A stretch of DNA of 49,216 nucleotides from Flavobacterium sp. ZT3R18. Its GTDB lineage: Bacteria > Bacteroidota > Bacteroidia > Flavobacteriales > Flavobacteriaceae. Position 1 is the stretch's first letter, and each line of letters begins with the position of its first letter. Below, piece by piece: positions 8,176-17,612 of this stretch. A program made the position numbers and the translations under genes. A model generated the notes under the pieces. It saw only the letters and a program-made list of their open reading frames with translations. It made no database searches and was not told the origin of the DNA. The DNA lies in assembly GCF_007097385.1 (NCBI RefSeq), contig NZ_VJZS01000005.1, positions 1-49,216 of the forward strand. The letters are read 5' to 3'.

Positions 8176-8194
8176 CTTTATTAAACTTGGCAAA

Positions 8195-9388
8195 CTATAA
8201 AACCAACAATGGCGCAATGAATCCAAAGCCTAAAAGACCAGTGGTATAATCTTTAACACCAAAAGCATTTTCAGCATATCGAGTATAATCATACTTTCTA
8301 GCCGTATAAGCTACATAAAATTTTATGTTGAAATCCTTGAAAGGCATATACTGAACCGTTGGGATAAGTCCATAACTCATCGATAGTTTTGAGTTACCAT
8401 TTGGATCTGGATTATCTTTCCAAGAATGATTGCTATTCATTACCGTTAAAAGCAAATTGATTTTAGGGGCTACCAAATATTCTGCTCGCACCCAGTTTTC
8501 AACATAAAGAGCGTTTTGTGCTGCATATTGATATTGACTGCTAATAATACCCGAAACTATACCTTTGCGATCAAGCCCTTCGTCACTATATTGAAAATCA
8601 TAATACAACACGAAATTTTTAGATTTAAACTTATTCCCTAATGCAAAATAATTCATGTGAGCACCTTTGGCTTCATTAAAAAAACTGTAGCTATAGGTAG
8701 TTTCAAATTTACCATCAAAAAAACTACCTCTCCAGTTAGCCACCATTGCCAAAGGGTATTCTGAAGGGTTAATGTTTGGTGGTGCAGAAGTTCCATATTG
8801 TTCTTCATACGTTTTTGTTCTTGAATTTAATACTTGAAAAGAAAATGAATTTTTTCCATCATTCAAAGTGTGTGATATTCCGGCACCTACTAAGAAATTA
8901 TCCGCATTCTCAATCACATCATTATACGTTAAGATATCAATTGGATTAAAATCAAACTCAAATCCTCCCCAATCAGCACATAGTTTTCCAAAAGAAAAAT
9001 TGGTTTTGGGAGACAAATCAATTCTTATAAAAGCTAAATCGATTGATCGACTAATGTTATCAAGATTCCCTGGGATAGGTTCTCTAGTGTATCTATTACG
9101 GAATCTAAAATACACTTTATCATGAATTTTTCCTTTCATTTCAAATCGAAGTTGGTTTACATTAAAGTCCGAAATGGTATGACTACCATCTACAAAATTA
9201 CTATTATAAGCCATTCGCGAATTAAAAATCACATCAACATCCCTTAACAAAGATTGTTTTGAAATCGGTATTAAAGATTTTAAGGAGTCCTGGATAACAA
9301 AACCTCCTTCGTTTGTTTGTTTTTCTACTTGACCAAACGTTATAATTGGTAAAAAACCAATCATTAAATAAACAAAATATTTTTTCAT
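8195..9388 (-). CDS. Outer-membrane porin-like protein
   Basis: About 397 residues with a signal peptide (MKKYFVYLMIGFLPIITFGQ, cleavage after GQ or nearby). The mature part alternates aromatic and polar residues and ends in hydrophobic strands, typical of a 16-18-strand outer-membrane barrel. Segments such as FRNRYTREPIPGN, FSFGKLCADWGGFEFDFNP and VNWRGSFFDGKFETTYSYSF-type strands resemble phosphate-selective porin (OprO/P-like) proteins. The start could also be an ATG six bases upstream (9394). It lies 18 bases after the Dcu carrier and is probably in the same operon, which suggests it admits dicarboxylates or amino acids (inference). Confidence 0.8.
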   Translation of the reverse strand: MKKYFVYLMIGFLPIITFGQVEKQTNEGGFVIQDSLKSLIPISKQSLLRDVDVIFNSRMAYNSNFVDGSHTISDFNVNQLRFEMKGKIHDKVYFRFRNRYTREPIPGNLDNISRSIDLAFIRIDLSPKTNFSFGKLCADWGGFEFDFNPIDILTYNDVIENADNFLVGAGISHTLNDGKNSFSFQVLNSRTKTYEEQYGTSAPPNINPSEYPLAMVANWRGSFFDGKFETTYSYSFFNEAKGAHMNYFALGNKFKSKNFVLYYDFQYSDEGLDRKGIVSGIISSQYQYAAQNALYVENWVRAEYLVAPKINLLLTVMNSNHSWKDNPDPNGNSKLSMSYGLIPTVQYMPFKDFNIKFYVAYTARKYDYTRYAENAFGVKDYTTGLLGFGFIAPLLVL

Positions 9389-9406
9389 AATCATCTAATT
9401 TTAAAT

Positions 9407-10747
9407 TTATAATAAAAACGATCCTAACAAGAATCCAACAGCAATTGCTACACTAATGGCAACAAGGCCTGGGACCAAAAAACTATGGTTAATTACAAAC
9501 TTCCCTATTTTGGTACTACCAGTTCTGTCAAAGTTAATTGCTGCTAAAAGTGTTGGGTAGCCCGGCAATACAAAATCACTGTTTACCGCAGGAAATATGG
9601 CTATAAGTGCAGGATTAGCTACTCCTAAAACCAAACCGAGCGGCATCATTGTTTTTGTCGTGGCTGCTTGACTAAACATCAAAATACCCATAATAAAAAC
9701 AGCTATAGCAAAAGTCCAAGGATAAGCAGTAACAATACCTCCTAAAGTTTCTTGTATTACAGCATTATTGGCATGCATAAAGGTAGAGCTCATCCAAACC
9801 ACTCCAAATACAGACACCACCGCAGACGCCATCGAGGTAAATAAACTGGCTTTAGTAACCTCCGTGGTACTTGTTTTGGTAATTAACATCATAGCAGCAG
9901 AAGCCGTAAGTGTGATTACACTAATTATCGTAACCATAGACAAAGAACCATTGGCAGCAACAGCAAGTGTTTTGTCACCTGGTTCAAAACTGGGTACTAA
10001 ATTTGGGAAAGCTCCCGCAATTACAATCAAAACAATCGCAACTGTAAATATTAAAACAGCCGTTTTGGCTCCCGGTTTTAATGGTTTTTCTTCCCCTTCT
10101 ATATCCGATTGCATACTTAATGCAAATTCAGGGTCTTTCATTTTTTCAATAAAAATAGGATCATCATTCAATTCGACTCCTTTTTTGAAAACAGCAAAAC
10201 AACCAATTAATATACCGATAATACAGGCCGGAATACAAATCATCATAATATCTACCAATGCTCCTGGATAACCCAATATTACAACCATAGCTGCGGTTGC
10301 AGCACTCATAGGGCTTCCTGTTAAAGCTAAATGAGATGCAATAACCGAAATACTTAACGGTCGTTCTGGACGAATTCGCTTCTTTGCGGATACCTCCGAA
10401 ATAATTGGTAATAAGGAATAGACAATATGGGCAGTTCCTGCAAATAAACATAAAAAGTAAACCGTAAAAGGGGCTATAAATGTAATATTTGAAGGATTGC
10501 TTCTAATAATTTTTTCAGCTAAGCTCACGAGATAGTCTAATCCCCCAGATGCTTGCAAGGTTGCGGCGGTTGTTACAATGGCCATAATAATCAACATGAC
10601 ATCAAGAGGAGGGTCTGTTGGTTTCATTTTGAATATAAAAATAAATATAAACAAACCAACCATTCCCATAACTCCTAGTCCAATTCCTTTCATTTGTGAT
10701 CCGATGAGAATCATTGCAATGAGAACAGTAAATTCAAGCCAAATCAT
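9407..10747 (-). CDS. dcuA: C4-dicarboxylate/aspartate carrier, Dcu family
   Basis: A 446-residue inner-membrane carrier with about 10-12 hydrophobic segments and a polar loop near residues 195-230. It matches DcuA/DcuB through IIMAIVTTAATLQASGGLDYL, AEKIIRSNP followed by APFTVYFLCLFAGT, the RPERP segment, FSQAATTKTMMPLGL and the closing NHSFLVPG...GFLLGSFLL. Family members exchange fumarate, malate or aspartate for succinate, mainly in anaerobic fumarate metabolism. DcuA commonly neighbours aspA, as here. DcuA and DcuB cannot be separated by eye. A terminator separates it from ansB upstream, and the porin follows. Confidence 0.9.
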   Translation of the reverse strand: MIWLEFTVLIAMILIGSQMKGIGLGVMGMVGLFIFIFIFKMKPTDPPLDVMLIIMAIVTTAATLQASGGLDYLVSLAEKIIRSNPSNITFIAPFTVYFLCLFAGTAHIVYSLLPIISEVSAKKRIRPERPLSISVIASHLALTGSPMSAATAAMVVILGYPGALVDIMMICIPACIIGILIGCFAVFKKGVELNDDPIFIEKMKDPEFALSMQSDIEGEEKPLKPGAKTAVLIFTVAIVLIVIAGAFPNLVPSFEPGDKTLAVAANGSLSMVTIISVITLTASAAMMLITKTSTTEVTKASLFTSMASAVVSVFGVVWMSSTFMHANNAVIQETLGGIVTAYPWTFAIAVFIMGILMFSQAATTKTMMPLGLVLGVANPALIAIFPAVNSDFVLPGYPTLLAAINFDRTGSTKIGKFVINHSFLVPGLVAISVAIAVGFLLGSFLL

Positions 10748-10788
10748 ATACAGATTTTTTTAAGGTTACTACCATTTAGTTTAAAATT

Positions 10789-10828
10789 AAAAAAGGGAAT
10801 CTTTGCATTTATCAAGATTCCCTTTTTT
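10789..10828 (-). terminator. Terminator between ansB and dcuA
   Basis: AAAAAGGGAATCTT (10790-10803) pairs with AAGATTCCCTTTTT (10814-10827) around a 10-base loop. It follows the ansB stop on the minus strand and comes before dcuA, so dcuA-porin is probably its own unit or is read through only in part. Confidence 0.85.
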
Positions 10829-10834
10829 AAACAA

Positions 10835-11893
10835 TTAATATTCAAAGAAATTTTGTTGAATTTTGACCCTATCTAATGTTTCTGTTAAGGATAACATTAA
10901 TAACACTCTCGCTTTTTGTGGGTTTAAATCATCTGATACTACAAAACCAAGTTCGGCATCTTTTACTTCATTTTCCAGAGTAATTCTACCAGAACCAGCT
11001 CTCATTGAACGGCATACCAAAATTCCTTTTTTAGAGGCTTCGAGCAATGCTTTTCCAACCGGCTCACCAAAATTACCATTTCCCATTCCTGCATAAACAA
11101 TTCCTTTTACACGTGAATTTGTTATACAAGTTACAGACACTGGACTCGCATCGGCATATCCATAAACTATTTCTACTTGAGGTAATACTGTCAGTTTAGT
11201 AACATCAAACTTTTTAGAAGGATTTCTTAAAGATTGATAGTAGTAATTTACTTTCCCATCATAAATTAAACCAATGGGACCGAAATTACGAGATTGAAAC
11301 GTTTCCAAATTTGTAGTACTGGTTTTAGTCACATCTCTGGCGTCATAAATCTTTTCATCCATAGCAACAATTACACCTTTTCCTTGACTTTTAGGACTCG
11401 CGGCCACCATTACGGCATCTAATAAATTTCTATTTCCATCCTGACTCATCGCAGTAGATGGTCTCATTGCGCCTACTAAAACTACTGGTTTATCAGACAT
11501 TACTGTTAAATCCAAGAAATAAGCAGTTTCTTCCTGAGTATCAGTACCGTGAGTAACCACAATCGCATCAGCTAAATTTTCTTTGAATATTTGATTGATT
11601 CTATTGGATAACTTCAACCATGTAACAACATTCATGTCTTGACTACCAATTTGAGCTATTTGCTCCCCTGTTATTTTTCCATAATCATGAATTTGAGGTA
11701 CTGCATTTAACAAATCATCGATAGGTACTTTTCCAGCTGTATATGCCGCTTTTGTTGCTGATGCGCCTGCCCCAGCTATAGTTCCACCAGTTGCCAAAAT
11801 AATTATTCTTGGCGCTATTTTTACTGGTTGATTTTGTGCCTGTATTTGTAATACAAAAACAGACATCATTACTAGTATAACAATTCTTTTCAT
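10835..11893 (-). CDS. ansB: Periplasmic L-asparaginase (type II)
   Basis: Hydrolyses L-asparagine to aspartate and ammonia outside the inner membrane. The 352-residue precursor has a signal peptide (residues 1-20, ending QAQ). Signature one is ILATGGTIAG, with catalytic Thr38. Signature two is VVTHGTDTQEET, with Thr117-Asp118. The Ser84-Gln85 pair binds substrate, and a downstream Lys in the MRPS region completes the site. Exported form and length favour type II over the cytosolic type I. It lies 56 bases after aspA on the same strand, so its product aspartate feeds the next enzyme after uptake. Some glutaminase side activity is usual in this family. Confidence 0.94.
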   Translation of the reverse strand: MKRIVILVMMSVFVLQIQAQNQPVKIAPRIIILATGGTIAGAGASATKAAYTAGKVPIDDLLNAVPQIHDYGKITGEQIAQIGSQDMNVVTWLKLSNRINQIFKENLADAIVVTHGTDTQEETAYFLDLTVMSDKPVVLVGAMRPSTAMSQDGNRNLLDAVMVAASPKSQGKGVIVAMDEKIYDARDVTKTSTTNLETFQSRNFGPIGLIYDGKVNYYYQSLRNPSKKFDVTKLTVLPQVEIVYGYADASPVSVTCITNSRVKGIVYAGMGNGNFGEPVGKALLEASKKGILVCRSMRAGSGRITLENEVKDAELGFVVSDDLNPQKARVLLMLSLTETLDRVKIQQNFFEY

Positions 11894-11949
11894 CTTTTTT
11901 TTATTTGGTTAATATGTTTATAGGACTCGTTTAAATCCTAAACAAATAT

Positions 11950-13359
11950 TTAAGAGGTAATAAATTTAGGATTGATTAAATTTTCAATCGAATAAATTTC
12001 ATCCCATTTTATTTGAGTAATTAATTTGCGTTCTACAACTGCAATTTGGTGCACACTTTTACCCGTTTTTAAGGCCTCTCCTGCTATACTAGCACTTTCT
12101 TCATATCCTAGAATTGGGTTTAGCTGGGTTACAATACCAATGCTGTTCATTACCATATTGTAACAGTGTTGTTCATTTGCAGTAATGCCATTGATACACT
12201 TATCTATTAATGTTTCTATTGCATTCGACAAATAGTCTAAAGAAGTAAACATTGCAAAAGCAATTACGGGTTCCATTACATTCAATTGTAACTGACCTGC
12301 TTCTGCTGCCATAGTTACTGTTAAATCCTGGCCTATAACATAAAAACACGTTTGATTTACAACTTCTGGAATAACAGGGTTTACTTTTCCAGGCATGATC
12401 GAAGAACCTGGCTGACGTGCTGGCAAATTAATTTCATTAAAACCTGTTCTTGGCCCTGAACTTAATAATCTTAAATCATTACAAATTTTAGAAACTTTAA
12501 CCGCAGTTCGTTTTAATGTCCCCATTATTTGAACATAGGCACCTGTATCTACCGTTGCTTCAATTAAATCTGGCGATAATGTTAAAGGAATACCAACCTC
12601 TTGTGCCAAATATTTTACACAAATTTCTGGGTATCCTTCTGGCGCATTTACCTTGGTTCCAATTGCAGTGGCTCCCATATTTATTTCTAAAACTAAACTT
12701 TGGGCATCTTTTATTCTTCTAATGTCTTCCCCAATAGTGGTCGCATAAGCATGAAACTCTTGTCCTAAAGTCATAGGAACGGCATCTTGTAATTGGGTTC
12801 GCCCCATTTTTAAAACCCTATTAAATTCTTTTCCTTTGGCAGAAAAAGCAATTTCTAGATTTTCTAATGTTTTAATGAAATGATTCATCTTTAAATACAG
12901 CGCTATTCTAAAAGCTGATGGATAAGCATCATTGGTAGATTGAGAACAGTTAACATGATTGTTAGGATGCAGAAAGTTATACTCCCCTTTTTTATGTCCT
13001 AAATATTCTAAACCAATATTTGCAATTACTTCATTGGCATTCATATTAACAGATGTTCCAGCTCCTCCTTGTATTAAATCGCTAACAAATTCTTTATCAA
13101 ATTTACCTGCAATAAGCTGATCACTTCCATAACAAATCGCTTCGGCAATTTTTGCATCTAGCGCGCCACAGTCTTTGTTTGCCATCGCTGCGGCTTTTTT
13201 TACATATCCCAAAGCCTTTATAAATAAGGGCTCTTTTGAAATTGGAATCCCTGTAATATTAAAATTCTCTACCGCTCTAAAAGTTTGTATTCCATAATAC
13301 AAATGATCTGGAATATTTAATTCTCCTAAAAAATCGTGTTCTTTTCTTGTATTTTCCAT
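11950..13359 (-). CDS. aspA: Aspartate ammonia-lyase (aspartase)
   Basis: Converts L-aspartate to fumarate and ammonia in the cytosol as a homotetramer. The 469-residue protein has the superfamily signature GSSIMPGKVNPV near residue 320-330, whose loop Ser is the catalytic base. It also has AspA-specific segments: YYGIQTFRAVENF near the start, QGGAGTSVNMNANEV, NCSQSTNDAYPS and MGRTQLQDAVPMTLGQEF. Fumarase C shares the fold, but the start and the QTFRAVENF segment favour aspartase. It lies between the AspT-type exchanger and the asparaginase. An FNR-like box lies about 96 bases upstream of the ATG. Confidence 0.93.
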   Translation of the reverse strand: MENTRKEHDFLGELNIPDHLYYGIQTFRAVENFNITGIPISKEPLFIKALGYVKKAAAMANKDCGALDAKIAEAICYGSDQLIAGKFDKEFVSDLIQGGAGTSVNMNANEVIANIGLEYLGHKKGEYNFLHPNNHVNCSQSTNDAYPSAFRIALYLKMNHFIKTLENLEIAFSAKGKEFNRVLKMGRTQLQDAVPMTLGQEFHAYATTIGEDIRRIKDAQSLVLEINMGATAIGTKVNAPEGYPEICVKYLAQEVGIPLTLSPDLIEATVDTGAYVQIMGTLKRTAVKVSKICNDLRLLSSGPRTGFNEINLPARQPGSSIMPGKVNPVIPEVVNQTCFYVIGQDLTVTMAAEAGQLQLNVMEPVIAFAMFTSLDYLSNAIETLIDKCINGITANEQHCYNMVMNSIGIVTQLNPILGYEESASIAGEALKTGKSVHQIAVVERKLITQIKWDEIYSIENLINPKFITS

Positions 13360-13449
13360 GGTATTTATTTGATGTTTGTTTTTATTGTAGTAACCTATTT
13401 CAATTAAAATTCCTCATACAAATTTTATGCTATTTTTCAAAAATAATAA

Positions 13450-13461
13450 TGACAATTATCA
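13450..13461. promoter_or_regulatory. FNR/CRP-like box upstream of aspA
   Basis: TGACAATTATCA is the pattern TGAT-N4-ATCA with one mismatch; on the minus strand it reads TGATAATTGTCA. It is centred about 96 bases upstream of aspA. The same core, fully palindromic, occurs at 18477-18488 at a similar distance from another minus-strand gene. FNR controls aspA and dcu genes in enteric bacteria; here the match is only suggestive. Confidence 0.4.
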
Positions 13462-13509
13462 TTGGATTATAACTTATATTTATATATTTTTTAATAAAAC
13501 ATATTTCCC

Positions 13510-15189
13510 CTAACTCATCATAGACACTATAACTGGTCCCCAAGCTGTTAGAAGTATATTCCCTAAAGCATAGGGAATTGTGTATCCCAAAACAGGGAAT
13601 TTACTAGCCGATGCGTCTTGAATTGCTTTCAGTCCTATGGTTGATGTTCCTGCACCTGTTTGAGCTCCCAATAAAATTATTGGATTCATTTTAAGAACAT
13701 ATTTCCCAAAATACAATCCAATAATATGCGGCACTATTGCAACGACTAAACCTGCCAAAATAATACTAAAGCCCATTTCTTTAAGACCTGATATAAAAGT
13801 TGGACCAGCTGCAAGTCCTACTAGTCCAATGAATGTGGCCAATCCCACGTTATCAAAAATCCACAAAGCAGCTTCCGGAATACTTCCGAATACAGGTGTT
13901 CTTGAATGCAACCAACCAAAAATCAATCCCATCACCAATGCACCGCCACTGGTTGTTAAGGTAATTGATATTCCGAAAACAGTAACCGAAAGTAGTCCGA
14001 AAAGTCCTCCCAAAAAAATACCTAAACCTATAAACACAATATCCGTAGCAGAACTAAGTCGATCTAAATACCCACTTTCCTTGGCCGCTTTTTCTATTAA
14101 AACCATTTTACCCGTAACTTTCAAAACATCACCTCTTAGCAAAACAGTATTTAAATTAAAAGGAATTTCTTGGTATTCTCTAGTAATCTTATCCAACATC
14201 AAACCATTCCCAAATCGTTTACGTAAATGGCGTATTGTTTTTCCAGCTATGTCTTTATTTGTGATTGTGATGTCCATGTGAGCCAATGGAAATTTCAGCA
14301 ATTCTTCGTCTAGAACTTCGGGCCCTATATGTGAGAGACTATTCAAAATAATTCCATGTTGAGCCATAATTACCAAAACATCGTCTTTGTCAATAATTGT
14401 TTTGGGTGAAGGTTCTATTAATTCTTGATTATGTCTCATTCGCTGTATGACTAATCTCAGATCCTTATTCTTTTTTTCAAATTCTGAAATAGTCAGACCA
14501 ACCCATTTCTCATTCGTTATTTGGTAAGCTCGTATAATCCATCTTTGGTAAGCTGATTGTATCCCCGGTTCATGCTCTGTTTCGCCTGTTAATGTCTCGC
14601 TCAATTTCTCACTTTCTTCTATTAAATTTATTCCCAATAATTTTGGGGCGATTGTAGTTAAAAAGAAAACAAAGGAAGTTGCGCCTATGAGATACGTTAC
14701 AGAATAGGCAACAGGCATGTGGTTTATTAATCGGGCTTTTTCGATTTCAGAGATAGGAAGTTTATTAATTGTTTCTGAAGCGGTACCAATAAGTGTAGAT
14801 TCTGAAAAAGCACCCGCCAAAAGTCCTGCAGCAGTTCCAGTGTCATAACCAAAGAGCCTAGAAACCCCGAAAGCTATTAACAAACAAGAAACACAAATAA
14901 CTACCGTTAACATTAATTGAGGGAATGCATTTTTCTTGAGACCTTGAAAAAATTGAGGTCCAACTTTATAACCTGTAGCAAAAAGAAAAAAATCAAAGAA
15001 AATGACTTTTACTATAGAAGGAACTTGAATATCTAATTGACCTATTAAAACTCCTGCAAACAAGGTTCCCAAGACAACCCCAATTTTAAACGTACCAATT
15101 TTTATATGTCCTAATGCAAAGCCAAATGCAAGTGTTAAAAAAACAGCTAATTCCGGATGTTCTTGTAAAATCTTTGTAAAACTTGTCAT
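13510..15189 (-). CDS. AspT-type aspartate:alanine exchanger family transporter
   Basis: A 559-residue inner-membrane protein with the layout of the AAE family: two sets of about five hydrophobic segments (1-185 and 385-559) flanking a cytosolic middle with two RCK_C/TrkA-C domains (about 205-290 and 295-370). The motif GLLAGAFSESTLIGTASE (first half) and GAQTGAGTSTIGLKAIQD (second half) are the duplicated GxxxG/Ser/Thr-rich membrane motifs of this family. AspT of lactic acid bacteria swaps aspartate for alanine and generates proton motive force with a decarboxylase. Here the neighbours suggest aspartate uptake, but substrates cannot be fixed from sequence. It probably heads the aspT-aspA-ansB unit. 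Confidence 0.88.
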   Translation of the reverse strand: MTSFTKILQEHPELAVFLTLAFGFALGHIKIGTFKIGVVLGTLFAGVLIGQLDIQVPSIVKVIFFDFFLFATGYKVGPQFFQGLKKNAFPQLMLTVVICVSCLLIAFGVSRLFGYDTGTAAGLLAGAFSESTLIGTASETINKLPISEIEKARLINHMPVAYSVTYLIGATSFVFFLTTIAPKLLGINLIEESEKLSETLTGETEHEPGIQSAYQRWIIRAYQITNEKWVGLTISEFEKKNKDLRLVIQRMRHNQELIEPSPKTIIDKDDVLVIMAQHGIILNSLSHIGPEVLDEELLKFPLAHMDITITNKDIAGKTIRHLRKRFGNGLMLDKITREYQEIPFNLNTVLLRGDVLKVTGKMVLIEKAAKESGYLDRLSSATDIVFIGLGIFLGGLFGLLSVTVFGISITLTTSGGALVMGLIFGWLHSRTPVFGSIPEAALWIFDNVGLATFIGLVGLAAGPTFISGLKEMGFSIILAGLVVAIVPHIIGLYFGKYVLKMNPIILLGAQTGAGTSTIGLKAIQDASASKFPVLGYTIPYALGNILLTAWGPVIVSMMS

Positions 15190-15514
15190 AGTAATTGGAA
15201 TTAAATTTATAAATAATAAATTGAATCAAACAACCATTTTTTCAATATTTTAAAAATTGAGAATTCTAAATTAGCATTAAATTTAACACTAAATATTTTA
15301 AAAAATCAGGGAAAAAAATTTTTTTTCTCTATTTTACATTTAACACGCAGAACGGTATCGACTATATCATACTGAAAATCAACAACTAAACAAGTTAAGA
15401 AATATACCTATTTTACTTTTGGGTTAATCCCTGTTATTTATAGCAACACTTTATATTCGAACACGACAACACCGTTTTAATTAAACCAGTTTAAATTATA
15501 ACAACCCTTTTTCA
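15190..15514. other. Gene-free region upstream of the AspT-type gene
   Basis: These 325 AT-rich bases lie between the minus-strand malic enzyme gene and the exchanger gene. I see no hairpin with a T run and no clear TAnnTTTG box. It must hold the exchanger promoter and the malic enzyme terminator, but I cannot place either. Confidence 0.4.
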
Positions 15515-17131
15515 TTACTTATACTCCGGAATGTACATTTTACTTTTGATGAAATCACTGATGTTTTCTGGTTTTTCTACACCTGCTAATCCGCTGTTAA
15601 AAATATTCTCTGTTACCGTAATAGCAACTGCAATAGAGACTTTTAAAATATCATTCACATTTGGATAGATTAATCCGTTTTCAAAATCCTCTTGAGTTAC
15701 TTGCTCTGCCACTGCCTCCGCCGCAGTCAACAACATATCATCAGTAACTCTTTTGGCTTCTGTTGCAAAAATAGCCAAACCTAAAGCTGGAAAAATAAAG
15801 ACATTATTCCCCTGCCCTGGAGTAAATGTTTTTCCTTGGTATTGCACTGGAGCAAATGGACTACCGCTGGCAAAAATCGCCTTTCCTTTACTCCAAGTAT
15901 ATGCTTGCTCTGCCGTACATTCGGAATGTGATGTTGGATTGGAATAGGGGAAAATAATAGGTCTCTCATTGACGGCACTCATATTCTCGATAACCTGTTG
16001 ATTGAATGCACCGCCCACGGTACTTACTCCTACTATTGCGGTGGGCTTAATTTTTAGTATAACTTCTGCAAAATTATCAGAGGGTTCACTATCGTGAGCA
16101 AATGTCAATTGATGATCAGCTAGGTCTTTTCGGCTATTCACCAATAATCCATTTACATCAAACATCCAAATTTGACTTAAGGCTTCTTCCTTGGTCAAAC
16201 CGTCTCTTTGAAATTTTTCGACCAACATATCGGCTATGCCGAAAGCTGCTGCTCCAGCTCCTAAAAACAAAAAACGTTGGTCTATAAATGATTTTTTCGT
16301 CAAACGACTTATCGAGATAAAACCCGCAGTAGCAATGGCCGCAGTTCCTTGAATGTCATCATTAAAAGTGCATACTTTATTTCTGTACGTATTCAAAATA
16401 CGGATAGCATCTACTCCAGGAAAATCTTCCCATTGGATGCATATTTTTGGAAAAACTTCATTCATTGCAACTACAAAAGCTTCAACGAAATCATCAAATT
16501 CTTTGCCTCGAATTCTTTTGCATTTTAAACCCGGATAAAGCGGATCATTCAAAAACTCTTCGTTATTGGTCCCTACATCCAAAATAATGGGTAATGTATA
16601 TTCTGGAGGAACTCCTCCGCAACTAGTATATAAAATTAATTTCCCTATAGGTATTCCTAAACCAAAAATCCCTAAGTCGCCTAATCCTAATATACGTCCG
16701 CCATCTGTCACAACGGTAAATCGAACGTCTTTTTCTGGCCAGTTTTTAATAATTTCTTTAATATTATCTTTTTGAGTAATCGAAATATACAAACCTCTTG
16801 GCCTTCGTGAGACTTGCCCAAATTTCTGGCAGGCTTCACCAACTGTAGGTGTATAAACCAACGGCAAAAATTTAGCGGGTTCACTGGCAATCGTTTTAAA
16901 AAACAACGTTTCATTGTTTTCTAACAACTGCATAAGGTATATGTATTTGTTTATGGGCTTTGTAAAATTCTCTAACTGTTCTGTAATTCTAAAAATCTGA
17001 GTTTCTATAGTTTCAACCGCATTGGGTAGCATTCCTAATAATCCATATTTTTCTCTTTCTTCGTAAGTAAAAGCTGTTCCTTTATTGAGACGTGGATTAC
17101 GTAAAATCGAATAACCGGTATTATCCTCCAT
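15515..17131 (-). CDS. maeA: NAD-type malic enzyme
   Basis: Oxidative decarboxylation of malate to pyruvate and CO2 in the cytosol. The 538-residue length and architecture fit the SfcA/MaeA group, the larger malic enzymes related to the mitochondrial ones, and not the 400-residue bacterial form or the 750-residue MaeB. Key features are the substrate segment FLPLVYTPTVGEACQKFG (about 87-104), the RILGLGDLGIFGLGIPIGKL segment, the metal/signature FNDDIQGTAAIATAG (near 260) and the nucleotide-binding FLGAGAAAFGIADML (near 295). Cofactor preference cannot be settled by eye. It sits upstream of the aspartate genes and can drain malate formed from fumarate toward pyruvate. Confidence 0.93.
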   Translation of the reverse strand: MEDNTGYSILRNPRLNKGTAFTYEEREKYGLLGMLPNAVETIETQIFRITEQLENFTKPINKYIYLMQLLENNETLFFKTIASEPAKFLPLVYTPTVGEACQKFGQVSRRPRGLYISITQKDNIKEIIKNWPEKDVRFTVVTDGGRILGLGDLGIFGLGIPIGKLILYTSCGGVPPEYTLPIILDVGTNNEEFLNDPLYPGLKCKRIRGKEFDDFVEAFVVAMNEVFPKICIQWEDFPGVDAIRILNTYRNKVCTFNDDIQGTAAIATAGFISISRLTKKSFIDQRFLFLGAGAAAFGIADMLVEKFQRDGLTKEEALSQIWMFDVNGLLVNSRKDLADHQLTFAHDSEPSDNFAEVILKIKPTAIVGVSTVGGAFNQQVIENMSAVNERPIIFPYSNPTSHSECTAEQAYTWSKGKAIFASGSPFAPVQYQGKTFTPGQGNNVFIFPALGLAIFATEAKRVTDDMLLTAAEAVAEQVTQEDFENGLIYPNVNDILKVSIAVAITVTENIFNSGLAGVEKPENISDFIKSKMYIPEYK

Positions 17132-17612
17132 TAAATATGCTTTTTTAATTAGTCCTTATTTATGATTTGTCTGAAACTTTTATTTCATCCCTATAATTAC
17201 TACTCTTAATACTAAAAAAATATTCTAAAGAAAAACCACATTCCAAAAAATAAAATTACTATTCTTCTTTATGTTTAAGTTATAAATTTACTAAAGTACC
17301 CAAATCTAAACAATTAAACCATATTTATAAAATAATCTTCTTACAATTTAGCTACAGAAAAATAAGACTGTACACCTTATTTCTTTTTAATGGAATATGA
17401 CTATCCGTGACTAGTACCATTTCACAGAATAAATTAGTTGTTGCATGTTTTCACAAACTTTATCCTTTCTGTTCTTTGCGTCTCTGCGACTTTACGAGCC
17501 CAATTTCACGCAAAGTCGCAGAGACGCAAAATTTATTTTTCAATATTTAGACTCTTGGTATGGGTTACGGACAGTCATATAATGGAATACAAAAATTACT
17601 CAAAAATAAAAA
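17132..17612. other. Gene-free region with a 19-bp perfect palindromic repeat
   Basis: No coding frame is supported over 481 bases. Apart from the repeat at 17475-17530 it is plain AT-rich sequence. The malic enzyme promoter should lie within the first 150 bases upstream of 17131. Confidence 0.5.
17475..17530. repeat. REP-like palindrome with CGTCTCTGCG arms
   Basis: TTTGCGTCTCTGCGACTTT (17475-17493) faces its exact complement (17512-17530) across an 18-base loop. It is more GC-rich than its surroundings. Sequences of this kind (CTTTGCGTCTCTGCGACTTT) are scattered in many genomes as short palindromic repeats, which I recall but have not checked. Confidence 0.75.

Noticed and set aside
13829..14281. 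A 150-codon plus-strand frame opposite the AspT-type gene
   Set aside because: Antisense shadow of a well-supported membrane protein; Pro/Lys/Ser-rich with no family features.
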